Assembly: GCA_025449725.1 (NCBI GenBank)
Contig: JANWIU010000063.1
Location: 1 to 16,244 of the forward strand
Direction: 5' to 3'
Length of the DNA stretch: 16,244 nt
Source of the DNA: Pseudobdellovibrio sp.
GTDB lineage: Bacteria > Bdellovibrionota > Bdellovibrionia > Bdellovibrionales > Bdellovibrionaceae
Each line of letters opens with the position of its first letter. Positions within the stretch are counted from its first letter, which is position 1. Of this stretch, positions 8,015-14,692 are shown piece by piece. A program made the position numbers and the translations under genes. The notes below the pieces were generated by a model, which had not been told where the DNA came from, made no database searches, and was given only the letters and a program-made list of their open reading frames with translations.

Positions 8015-8578
8015 CATTAAGTAATTGTGATTTTTCGTCAGCAACAGAGGATTATTTTGCATTCCTTCTGCTAAGTCGACAATTTCAGCGCTCATAACTT
8101 TAGAGCGATTAATAAAACTCTTTGTAGCAAAAATCGGAACCTTTAAATGAAAGCAAAGGCTCATCACTTCATCGGCACGGAACTTCATGCTGTGATATTG
8201 CGGATGCCCTGCCATATAAAGGCGTACGTACTGGTGAACGCCTTTAATCTCAACGAAGATACAACGTTCCAACTTGATGTTAAGGCTTTGCAGCAAACTT
8301 TCTGAAAAGCGGTGCAAAGAAACCGGAATCGTAGAATGAGAAGATTGCGTCAGCGTTACACCGGCCTCAATTTGATTAATGGCCACCGGAAGACTGACTT
8401 CCTGCTGTTTATCTTTCAAAATCATAAAAGGCCGGGTGGAATCATTTGCAAGAGACAACCCGAACGGAAAAAATTCAATCAGATCTTTTTCGTCGAAATC
8501 TACACGTTCATCCTGTGGTTTCGAAAACATTATATCCGCCGTAAAACTTGCTGGCTGACCGACTTTTGAAGATCTCAT
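8012..8578 (-). CDS. DUF151 / bifunctional nuclease (BFN) domain protein
   Basis: 188 aa. From about residue 40 it follows the DUF151 pattern: a strand with FMILKDKQQEVSLPVAINQIEAG (positions about 51-73), a helix region SLHRFSESLLQSLNI (about 87-101), strands IFVEIKG and YVRLYM (about 107-122), then MKFRADEVMSLCFHLKVPIF (131-150). The last matches the family block normally reading DARPSDAIALALR, here diverged (RADEV for RPSDA). Some plant and bacterial members have been reported to have DNase and RNase activity; whether this one does is unknown. The ATG at 8578 overlaps the miaB stop by 4 nt (ATGA), so translation is likely coupled. In my knowledge miaB followed by DUF151 is a recurring pair in deltaproteobacterial-type genomes, which suggests a tRNA or RNA metabolism link. 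Confidence 0.82.
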   Translation of the reverse strand: MRSSKVGQPASFTADIMFSKPQDERVDFDEKDLIEFFPFGLSLANDSTRPFMILKDKQQEVSLPVAINQIEAGVTLTQSSHSTIPVSLHRFSESLLQSLNIKLERCIFVEIKGVHQYVRLYMAGHPQYHSMKFRADEVMSLCFHLKVPIFATKSFINRSKVMSAEIVDLAEGMQNNPLLLTKNHNYLM

Positions 8579-9963
8579 TGCACCAGTTCTCCGCGAAGAA
8601 CATTAGGCATAGCTTTCGTGATTTTAACCGGAACCGTTTTACCAATAAGGCTTTCACTTCCCAAAAAATAGACCAATTTATTTTGCGTACTGCGGCCCTG
8701 CGCTTTGCCTTGTTCATTGATTTGTTCAACTAAAACCTGAAGTGTTTGGTTTTCGTATTTTTTAACGAGCTCAAAAGACATCTTCTCCTGAACTTCGAAA
8801 AGATGATTCAGGCGGCGGTTCTTCACTTCTTCAGCAATCTGACCCTCGAAAGAGGCAGCCTTTGTAAACGGTCGTGGCGAATACATAAATGCGAACATGG
8901 TCTCGTAACCGACTTCTTCAACAATACTGCAAGTATCTTGAAACTCTTCTTCGGTTTCGCCTGGAAACCCAACGATAATGTCAGTTGAGAGAACTAAATT
9001 AGGAATATATTTTTTCATTAACGCAATTTTTGCCAAGTATTCTTCGCGCGTATAATTGCGGTTCATGCGGTCAAGAATACGCGAGTTCCCGCTTTGTACC
9101 GGTAAGTGAACGTATTCGCAGATTTTGTTTTGGTGTTCGGCCATAACATGCATTAATTTTTCGTTAAAATCTTTCGGGTGTGACGTCGTATAACGGATGC
9201 GCTGCACATCAGTATCAGTAGCGACTTTTTTCAGTAAATCAGCAAAGTCAGAACCGTCTTCTGACTCGTAAGAATTCACATTCTGACCCAACAAGGTAAT
9301 TTCTTTTACTCCCCGCTTAACAAGAGTGCGCACATCCATAAGAACATGATTCAAAGGTCTTGATTTTTCTCTGCCGCGGGTAAACGGCACCACGCAGAAA
9401 CTACAGAAGTTGTCGCAGCCTTTTGTGATATTTACGAAAGTCGATACGCCGGGATTACGGACCAAGGTTTCAATATGGTAAGGAGACTTGTGTTCGAATT
9501 TTGCGTTAACAACTTTTTTTTCTCCGGCAAAAGTTTGGGAGACTAAGTTGGGAAGTTGGTCGATATTGTCTGTTCCGAAAACAAAATCGATGATCGGCTG
9601 ATTCTTAATCAGCTTTTCTTTTTCTTGCTGACCTACACAGCCGCCGACCCCAATTTTTAAATCAGGATTTTTATTTTTCAGCTTTTGATAACGTCCCACT
9701 TCAGAATAAACTTTATGTACCGGCTTTTCACGAATCGAGCAGGCGTTAATAATAATGAGGCTGGCTTCTTCAGGTGTTTCGACTATCGCAAAATTGGACA
9801 TCTCAAGAAGTGAATACATTCGTTCGGTGTCATTAACGTTCATCTGACAGCCATAAGTCGAAATGAAGACGCCGCGCCCTTGCCCGACATCTTGATTTAC
9901 TACTGGCTGAGGAATAGAATTATTAATAACAGATGTATCGGGATTAGGTTGATTTTCGCTCAT
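8575..9963 (-). CDS. miaB: tRNA-2-methylthio-N6-dimethylallyladenosine synthase
   Basis: Radical SAM methylthiotransferase that adds the 2-methylthio group to i6A37 in tRNAs reading UNN codons. With the ATG at 9963 it is 462 aa. An N-terminal extension of about 30 residues precedes the MTTase domain, which carries auxiliary-cluster cysteines C39 (TYGCQMN), C75 and C109. The radical SAM motif KGCDNFCSFC gives C183, C187 and C190, and a TRAM domain lies at about 395-462. The frame continues upstream to TTG at 10002, but that codon lies in a -35-like TTGACT and has no ribosome-binding site, so I prefer the ATG. The ATG also has no Shine-Dalgarno and sits 7 nt after a -10-like box, which suggests a leaderless mRNA. 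First gene of a minus-strand run, overlapping the DUF151 gene by 4 nt. Confidence 0.95.
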   Translation of the reverse strand: MSENQPNPDTSVINNSIPQPVVNQDVGQGRGVFISTYGCQMNVNDTERMYSLLEMSNFAIVETPEEASLIIINACSIREKPVHKVYSEVGRYQKLKNKNPDLKIGVGGCVGQQEKEKLIKNQPIIDFVFGTDNIDQLPNLVSQTFAGEKKVVNAKFEHKSPYHIETLVRNPGVSTFVNITKGCDNFCSFCVVPFTRGREKSRPLNHVLMDVRTLVKRGVKEITLLGQNVNSYESEDGSDFADLLKKVATDTDVQRIRYTTSHPKDFNEKLMHVMAEHQNKICEYVHLPVQSGNSRILDRMNRNYTREEYLAKIALMKKYIPNLVLSTDIIVGFPGETEEEFQDTCSIVEEVGYETMFAFMYSPRPFTKAASFEGQIAEEVKNRRLNHLFEVQEKMSFELVKKYENQTLQVLVEQINEQGKAQGRSTQNKLVYFLGSESLIGKTVPVKITKAMPNVLRGELVQ

Positions 9964-9978
9964 TCGGTGAGTTATAGA
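9949..9978 (+). promoter_or_regulatory. Possible promoter for the 10020-10610 gene
   Basis: Plus strand: TTGATT (9949-9954), an 18-nt spacer, then TATAGA (9973-9978). It predicts a start near 9985 and a leader of about 35 nt containing the AAGGA site. Its -10 overlaps the -10 of the opposing miaB promoter, so the two could compete for polymerase. Confidence 0.35.
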
Positions 9979-9999
9979 AAGAAGCCTAAATTCAGTCAA
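9971..9999 (-). promoter_or_regulatory. Sigma70-type promoter for miaB
   Basis: Minus strand: TTGACT (9999-9994), a 17-nt spacer, then TATAAC (9976-9971). The start site would fall at about 9964-9963, on or next to the A of the miaB ATG. TATAAC lacks the usual final T of the -10 consensus, which lowers confidence. Confidence 0.5.
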
Positions 10000-10019
10000 C
10001 AAATGCTAAGGAATGACCG

Positions 10020-10610
10020 ATGAAAGCGCGAAAAAAAGAGTCTAAAAAATGGTCGCAATTACCTCCTGAACTCTCAAAGCAGATTAAGGAAGTTTTTGAA
10101 GAAAATTTTAAAGCTCAACTTGTTGGAAAGACCCTTAGCATAGATGGAAGAATTTACCCTACTGAGATTTTGATGCGCCTTGGCATAAACTCTAAAGGCG
10201 AGCTCCGCTTCCAAAATTTCGAGGTTTCGGTTGATCACTCTCCTGAAAAACAAAATACACTTCCACAAATTCACCTGGCTGTGGACGTTATCGCCAGCAT
10301 TCTGTTCGACTTCTTTGAAAATAAAGAAGAACACGATATTCCTTTTGTCTGGCAGGAATTTCCCTTTGAAAAAGAAAAAATCTGGTTACAAGCTAACAGC
10401 GAAAATACAAGCTTAGAGGCGGAAGCAGATAAACTTTTAGGTCTTGAACCTAACGATGATTCCATGCTGAAAGAAACCGAAGAAGACATGGAGGCTTACG
10501 GCTTATTAGATGACGAGCCGGTAGATACCTCCAAACCAAAAATTTTTCGAGTTCCTACCAACAACGAAAACGATACAAAAAAGAAGAAAAAGAAAGAAGA
10601 CATGCATTAG
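10020..10610 (+). CDS. Conserved-looking hypothetical protein, acidic with Lys-rich tail
   Basis: 196 aa that I do not recognise. The start is ATG with AAGGA 7 nt upstream. The N-terminus (1-12) is basic. Residues about 15-110 look like a folded alpha/beta domain: helix LPPELSKQIKEVFEENFKAQ, strands around SIDGRIYPTEILMRLGI and ELRFQNFEVSVD, then an amphipathic helix at about 83-100. Residues 127-170 are strongly acidic (TEEDMEAYGLLDDEPVD), and the tail (about 185-196) is lysine-rich. No signal peptide or membrane segment is seen, so it is probably cytoplasmic. The charged flanks could mean nucleic-acid or partner binding, which is a guess. It is divergent from miaB and followed at once by a terminator, so it is likely monocistronic. 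Confidence 0.85.
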   Translation: MKARKKESKKWSQLPPELSKQIKEVFEENFKAQLVGKTLSIDGRIYPTEILMRLGINSKGELRFQNFEVSVDHSPEKQNTLPQIHLAVDVIASILFDFFENKEEHDIPFVWQEFPFEKEKIWLQANSENTSLEAEADKLLGLEPNDDSMLKETEEDMEAYGLLDDEPVDTSKPKIFRVPTNNENDTKKKKKKEDMH

Positions 10611-10626
10611 GCTGTTAGCCTTTTTT
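10609..10626 (+). terminator. Intrinsic terminator after the 10020-10610 gene
   Basis: AGGCT-GTT-AGCCT hairpin with a 5-bp stem and 3-nt loop, directly followed by a run of six T (10621-10626). The stem begins inside the TAG stop codon. The stem is short, but its position and T-tract are as expected. Confidence 0.7.
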
Positions 10627-10665
10627 GTCGTTTCTCAAAACGAGACACTTTAAATTCCTATACAT

Positions 10666-10694
10666 TTGATTCTGCCAGGTCCCTTTTTTGAAAT
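10666..10694 (+). promoter_or_regulatory. Possible promoter for the lipoprotein/barrel pair
   Basis: TTGATT (10666-10671), a 17-nt spacer, then TGAAAT (10689-10694). A start near 10701 would leave a short leader carrying the AGAGG site. The -10 matches only four of six consensus bases. The upstream terminator at 10609-10626 means some promoter is needed in this interval. Confidence 0.3.
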
Positions 10695-10714
10695 ACCTTT
10701 GCCAAGAGGTATTT

Positions 10715-11092
10715 ATGAAATCTTTAGTTCGACTAACATTATTAGTTATCTTTTCAATGTCTGTATTTGCGTGCTCAAGCGCCAGCGTTCGCGTAATGAG
10801 AGGCGAAAAAGGGATCCACAAGGTTATTGCCCGTGATATCGAAATTGAAGGCGCGGAAGAAGCTGCTCATAAATCAGCTGAAGAATTCTGCGCGGAGGAA
10901 GACCGTAAAGTTGTCTTCTTAAAAGAAAAATCTAATTATACCGGTAAGATGGATGAAGGCACTCGTAAAGGGGTCCGCTCGGCATCAAATGCGCTATACA
11001 ATGTACCGGGAGCCCAAGTTTTAGCGAATGTTGGTCATTCAGCGACTAATGATCGCGACTATACGTCAGCCGCTTTATTCAAATGTCAATAA
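10715..11092 (+). CDS. Small predicted lipoprotein, function unknown
   Basis: 125 aa from ATG at 10715, with AGAGG 6 nt upstream. A TTG nine codons further up (10688) is open but would put extra residues ahead of the signal peptide, so I reject it. The signal peptide MKSLVRLTLLVIFSMSVFAC ends in lipobox V17-F18-A19-C20. The mature part has a short strand-rich start (SVRVMRGEKGIHKVIARDIE), an Ala/Glu-rich helix (about 45-62, GAEEAAHKSAEEFCAEE), and a C-terminus ending ALFKCQ. C59 and C124 could form a disulphide in the periplasm. I recall other small lipoproteins with a similar Ala-rich helix plus Cys and a terminal FxC strand, but no named function. The barrel gene follows after 27 nt, so the two are likely co-transcribed. 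Confidence 0.88.
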   Translation: MKSLVRLTLLVIFSMSVFACSSASVRVMRGEKGIHKVIARDIEIEGAEEAAHKSAEEFCAEEDRKVVFLKEKSNYTGKMDEGTRKGVRSASNALYNVPGAQVLANVGHSATNDRDYTSAALFKCQ

Positions 11093-11119
11093 TCACATCT
11101 TGAAGAGGGAAATCATTAT

Positions 11120-11731
11120 ATGAAGACGTTACTATTTTTTATTTCCCTCATTGCAGGCTTTTCGTTATTTGCGCAGGAGCCGGTGCGCACTTCTCAGGTT
11201 AGCTATGAAAGACAGATTCGCGGTCCTAAAAAATATAAGAAAAATATTCTGCAAATTGAACTACTGGGCCGTGGAATTTTTTATGGCATCGGTTACGAAC
11301 GAATGGTCAGTCAGGAAATTGGTGTTGGAGCAAGCCTTTCGTACACGAAATTCAATTTTAATCCGTTCTTTATCGACACTGAGGTTCAGGTTATCACAGT
11401 TCCCTTGTATATGAATTACTACACGAATCCCGGTCGTCACAATTTTGTTCTTACAGGCGGTTTAACAGCTTGGCACATTCAAGCCACTTCGAGAGTCAGC
11501 GATTCTCTTAGCGCGGCATTAGACGACCAAAACGACCCTAACGGTACGACAAATCCATATGCATTTGATGAAATTGAATTTACCGCATCAGGTACATTTG
11601 CGGTTCCACAGGCAGGGATGGGTTATGAATTCCGTGGCAGCTCCGGATTTATTACCAGAGCCAACATGTATGCTTTCTATATCGGAAGAATACTTCCGTT
11701 CTTCGGCCTGAGTGTCGGCGTTGCCTTTTAG
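11120..11731 (+). CDS. Predicted outer-membrane beta-barrel protein
   Basis: 203 aa with a Sec signal peptide (MKTLLFFISLIAGFSLFA, cleavage predicted before QEP). The mature chain alternates polar and hydrophobic residues in segments typical of a small barrel, such as NILQIELLGRGIFYGIGYE, IGVGASLSYTKF, VQVITVPLYMNYYT, FVLTGGLTAWHIQA and AVPQAGMGYEF. It ends in FGLSVGVAF, with the terminal Phe expected of Bam-inserted proteins. A polar loop at about 125-150 (DDQNDPNGTTNPY) would face outside. About eight strands seem likely. I cannot assign a substrate or named family. The start is ATG at 11120; AGAGGGA lies 9 nt upstream. It follows the small lipoprotein gene by 27 nt and converges on pckG with only 7 nt between stop codons. 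Confidence 0.88.
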   Translation: MKTLLFFISLIAGFSLFAQEPVRTSQVSYERQIRGPKKYKKNILQIELLGRGIFYGIGYERMVSQEIGVGASLSYTKFNFNPFFIDTEVQVITVPLYMNYYTNPGRHNFVLTGGLTAWHIQATSRVSDSLSAALDDQNDPNGTTNPYAFDEIEFTASGTFAVPQAGMGYEFRGSSGFITRANMYAFYIGRILPFFGLSVGVAF

Positions 11732-11738
11732 ACTTTAA

Positions 11739-13580
11739 TTAATTCAGTAAATCTGTCGCAGGACGGTTTTCTTTGTACAGCTTTGCAAGCGTGGCAAAAC
11801 TGTTTTCCTGAATATGCAAAAATTCTTCCGGTACCGAATTCTGCAAGGTCAGGAAGAATTCTTTATGCGAAAGAACTTCGCTGATCCACTTTTCTGAATC
11901 AATGCTGGTTAAATTTTCAAATTGTTCTCGTGTAAAATTTAAACCCGTCCAGTCAAAATCTTCATAGCGTGGCATGAATCCCAATGTGGTTTCCATTGCG
12001 CAAGCGCGGCCATCGATTCTTTCAAACATCCATTTTAAAACGCGCATGTTCTCACCGAATCCAGGCCAAATGAATTTGCCGTCCAGGTTTTTTCTGAACC
12101 AATTGACGATAAAGATTTCAGGATTTTTAGCCACACGGTTCGGCATTTTCAGCCAATGTTTGAAGTAGTCACCCATGTTGTAGCCGCAGAACGGAAGCAT
12201 CGCCATTGGATCACGGCGTACGACGCCGACTTTTCCTGTTGCTGCAGCTGTGGTTTCAGAACCAACTGTCGCAGCAAAGTATACACCGGTATTCCAGTCT
12301 TTCGCCTGGGCAACCAACGGAATCGTATCGGCGCGTCTTCCACCGAAGACAAAGGCACTAATTGGAACGCCAGCAGGATTTTCAATATTTTCATCTACAG
12401 ACGGACACTGACTTGCTGAAACGGTAAACCGCGCATTCGGATGAGCCGCGGGGCGGCCGCAGCCTGGTGTCCATTCTTTGCCTTGCCAGTCCGTTAGTAT
12501 TTCAGGAGCTGTGTCTGTCATGCCTTCCCACCAAACGTCACCGTCCGGAGTCAAAGCTACATTTGTAAAAATTGTATTTTTAGAAACTGTTAACATCGCA
12601 TTGCGATTAGTTTTCATACTTGTGCCCGGAGCAACACCGAAGTACCCCGCTTCAGGATTGATGGCTCTTAGTACGCCATCTAAGTCCGGCTTGATCCATG
12701 CGATATCGTCGCCGACAGTTGTCACTTTCCAATCCCCTAAACCTGCAGGCGGAATCATCATAGCAAAATTAGTTTTACCGCAAGCGCTTGGAAACGCAGC
12801 TGCGATATATTTTTTTTCTTTTGCTGGAGACTCCACACCCATGATCAACATATGTTCTGCCAACCAAGCTTCGTCTCGACCAAGAGTAGATGCGATTCTC
12901 AGCGCGAAACATTTTTTACCCAATAGCGCATTACCGCCGTATCCGCTTCCGAACGACCAGATTGATTTCTCTTCCGGGTAATGAACAATGTATTTGTTTT
13001 CAGAATTGCATGGCCATACAACATCTTTTTGACCGGTAGCCAAAGGGCTTCCGACAGAGTGAACGCATTTTACGAATTCTTCACTTTCCCCTAAAAGGTC
13101 TAAAACCTTTTGGCCCATTCGGGTCATGATTTTCATATTCACAACAACGTAAGGAGAATCGGTAATCTCAATACCAATTTTTGAAATCGGTGAACCTAAT
13201 GGACCCATGCAAAACGGAATCACGTACATCGTACGCCCTTGCATACAGCCGTCGAAAAGCTTTGCGAGAGTCTCGCGCATTTCTTCCGGAGCTTTCCAGT
13301 TGTTGGTCGGCCCAGCGTCCTGTTTTCTTTCAGAACAAATAAAAGTGCGGTCTTCCACGCGAGCGACATCCGAAGGATCAGACCAGGCCAGATAAGAATT
13401 CGGACGTTTTGTTTCGTTTAATTTTTTTAATGTGCCGCTTGCAACCATCAGATCCAAAAGTTTTTGATTTTCAGCTTCAGAGCCGTCGCAGATATGAATA
13501 CTTTGTGGTTTCGCAAGTTGCGCAATCTCGTTGATCCAATTTTGTAAGTACTGATTCTTCACTTGCTGAGACGTCTGCAT
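11739..13580 (-). CDS. pckG: Phosphoenolpyruvate carboxykinase (GTP)
   Basis: Converts oxaloacetate plus GTP to PEP, GDP and CO2, the entry step of gluconeogenesis from TCA intermediates. 613 aa, normal for the GTP family and unlike the shorter ATP enzyme. The P-loop region FPSACGKTNFAM has C267, K269 and T270; the Cys in this loop is characteristic of GTP PEPCK. Metal ligands by family comparison are the Lys of GKKCFALRIAS (K222/K223), H243 in AEHMLI, and the D291/D292 pair in VGDDIAW. WPGFGENMRVLKW (505-517) matches the guanine-binding block. The start is ATG at 13580, with AAAGGA about 9 nt upstream. It is monocistronic here. No terminator is evident after its stop, which lies 7 nt from the converging barrel gene. 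With the thiolase operon it fits growth on amino or fatty acids. Confidence 0.98.
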   Translation of the reverse strand: MQTSQQVKNQYLQNWINEIAQLAKPQSIHICDGSEAENQKLLDLMVASGTLKKLNETKRPNSYLAWSDPSDVARVEDRTFICSERKQDAGPTNNWKAPEEMRETLAKLFDGCMQGRTMYVIPFCMGPLGSPISKIGIEITDSPYVVVNMKIMTRMGQKVLDLLGESEEFVKCVHSVGSPLATGQKDVVWPCNSENKYIVHYPEEKSIWSFGSGYGGNALLGKKCFALRIASTLGRDEAWLAEHMLIMGVESPAKEKKYIAAAFPSACGKTNFAMMIPPAGLGDWKVTTVGDDIAWIKPDLDGVLRAINPEAGYFGVAPGTSMKTNRNAMLTVSKNTIFTNVALTPDGDVWWEGMTDTAPEILTDWQGKEWTPGCGRPAAHPNARFTVSASQCPSVDENIENPAGVPISAFVFGGRRADTIPLVAQAKDWNTGVYFAATVGSETTAAATGKVGVVRRDPMAMLPFCGYNMGDYFKHWLKMPNRVAKNPEIFIVNWFRKNLDGKFIWPGFGENMRVLKWMFERIDGRACAMETTLGFMPRYEDFDWTGLNFTREQFENLTSIDSEKWISEVLSHKEFFLTLQNSVPEEFLHIQENSFATLAKLYKENRPATDLLN

Positions 13581-13611
13581 AGCGTTGCATCCTTTGTTAT
13601 TGAATCCGAAA

Positions 13612-13640
13612 TTTTTAATGTTTTACTCGGAGATTTACAA
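13612..13640 (-). promoter_or_regulatory. Possible promoter for pckG
   Basis: Minus strand: TTGTAA (13640-13635), a 17-nt spacer, then TAAAAA (13617-13612). Each box matches four of six consensus bases. It predicts a start near 13605 and a leader of about 25 nt including the AAAGGA site. The region is AT-rich, so other boxes could be proposed. Confidence 0.3.
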
Positions 13641-13651
13641 CAAATAATGGG

Positions 13652-13747
13652 TTAATTTTCAGTTTTAAGCAGTGATTGAAAAGTTTGCTTGCGTGAAATT
13701 TCTTCAATGCCGCTTTTAGCCGCGTAAGTTGCCGCATGCCATTGCAA
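13652..13747 (-). other. Short protein-like reading frame in the pckG upstream region
   Basis: A minus-strand frame with a TTG at 13747 and TAA at 13654-13652 encodes 31 residues, including WHAATYAAKSGIEEISRKQT. That composition looks more like real protein than random intergenic sequence. There is no ATG and no clear ribosome-binding site, and the frame is open further upstream through the terminator hairpin. An overlapping 40-codon ATG frame (13737-13615) reads less like protein. It may be the 3' remnant of a lost gene, a microprotein, or chance. The 252 bp between pckG and the next gene hold nothing else beyond the promoter and terminator listed. Confidence 0.2.
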
Positions 13748-13768
13748 ATCCCTATGTTTTTTTAAGCA

Positions 13769-13795
13769 AAAAGCGGTCCTGATGGGACCGCTTTT
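13769..13795 (-). terminator. Strong bidirectional terminator after the Lys/Ala-rich gene
   Basis: Perfect 11-bp inverted repeat AAAAGCGGTCC / GGACCGCTTTT with a 5-nt loop. On the minus strand it is followed by five T (TTTTTGC), and it lies 37 nt after the stop of the 13833-14684 gene, whose transcript it should end. The A/T flanks make it symmetrical, so it could also stop plus-strand transcription. Confidence 0.9.
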
Positions 13796-13832
13796 AACGA
13801 TTCTTTAACTGGATTTTCGAAACAAGAAGGGA

Positions 13833-14684
13833 CTAGAAATCCCCGTCTTCGTCCATGCTAGGAGCTTCACCGATTCCACGAATTTCATCTGCAAATGATT
13901 GCACTTCATCTTCATTTTCAGATTCTGCAAGTGCGTTCTCATCCAATTCCATTTCTTGAATTACAGATATAAAGTCCTTTTCTGTTTTTAGGTCTTTTCT
14001 GATAACTTCTAAAAACTTATCCGGGTAGCGTGATGTTAGATCATCTACATACTTTTCAAGTTTGCCATCGTTAAGAATGTCTTTACGAATCTGAATTTTC
14101 TTCCAAAGCAAAAGATAATGGAAACGGCAATATTCATCGACATTCGCCACCTGGTCGCAATCGCGAACCTTACAAAGCCTTCGGCCTTCAGAATCGGTTA
14201 AATAAATCTCTTCGTCTTTTTTATCGTCTTCGTCGTCTTCGCTCAGTTCAATATCGGCATCGTCTTCGTCGTCTTCAACGGCCTTAAGATCTTCTTCGTA
14301 TTCAGCAATTTCACTTTCGCCGAAATCTTCTCCTAAAAGATCATCTTCCAGATCATCGTCGGATTTTTTTTCGGTTTTCTTGGATTTTCCTTTTAGCTTA
14401 GCATCTGCCTTTGTGGGACTTTGAACGGCGCTAGCTGAGGCCTTACCAACTGGCTTTGCATTAGCCTTTGCGTTATTTTTCTCTACAACTTTTTCTTTTT
14501 TAGGCTCAGCTTTTTTTGACACAACGCTAGCTAAGACTTTCTTAGCTTTGTTTAAGCCTGCAAGTGCTGCTTTAACAATGGGCTTTTTTGCCGCTTTTTT
14601 GTCGTCTTTTTTGACAACCTTTGCTGGTTTAGTGTCTTTTGCTTTCTTTTTAGCCTGAATCTTATTTGTTTTTGCTTTTGCCAT
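13833..14684 (-). CDS. Lys/Ala-rich and acidic protein with a Cys/His (zinc-type) motif, unknown
   Basis: 283 aa in clear blocks. Residues 1-107 are a Lys/Ala-rich, histone-H1-like disordered tail (AKKKAKDTKPAKVVKK). Residues 109-158 are a dense Asp/Glu stretch. C171, C176, C186 and H189 form a C-x4-C-x9-C-x2-H cluster (CKVRDCDQV...EYCRFHY) that could bind zinc. Residues 190-250 are mainly helical, charged and aromatic (LLLWKKIQIRKDIL, YPDKFLEVIRKDL), and the C-terminus is acidic again. No signal peptide, so cytoplasmic. The basic tail suggests DNA or RNA binding with the acidic block acting as an internal counter-charge, an inference from composition only. I do not recognise a named family. 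ATG at 14684 has no good ribosome-binding site. Single gene, divergent from the thiolase operon and closed by a strong terminator. Confidence 0.88.
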   Translation of the reverse strand: MAKAKTNKIQAKKKAKDTKPAKVVKKDDKKAAKKPIVKAALAGLNKAKKVLASVVSKKAEPKKEKVVEKNNAKANAKPVGKASASAVQSPTKADAKLKGKSKKTEKKSDDDLEDDLLGEDFGESEIAEYEEDLKAVEDDEDDADIELSEDDEDDKKDEEIYLTDSEGRRLCKVRDCDQVANVDEYCRFHYLLLWKKIQIRKDILNDGKLEKYVDDLTSRYPDKFLEVIRKDLKTEKDFISVIQEMELDENALAESENEDEVQSFADEIRGIGEAPSMDEDGDF

Positions 14685-14692
14685 AAAACACC

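Noticed and set aside
9964..10002. TTG start for miaB at 10002
   Set aside because: No ribosome-binding site, and the stretch contains a good -35/-10 pair; the ATG at 9963 is preferred although it too lacks a Shine-Dalgarno.
10688..10714. TTG start for the small lipoprotein, adding nine residues
   Set aside because: The extra residues would precede a good signal peptide, and the ATG at 10715 has AGAGG 6 nt upstream.
12478..12981. Plus-strand open frame of 167 codons inside pckG
   Set aside because: It lies fully antisense to a clear PEP carboxykinase and has no recognisable domain; it is a shadow frame.
13615..13737. 40-codon ATG frame upstream of pckG
   Set aside because: Lys/Leu-rich, no ribosome-binding site, and it overlaps the more protein-like frame and the likely pckG promoter.
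13833..14684. Calling the Lys/Ala-rich protein a histone or a DksA/TraR factor
   Set aside because: No histone fold can be seen, and the Cys/His spacing (C-x4-C-x9-C-x2-H) does not match the DksA zinc finger; composition alone is not enough.
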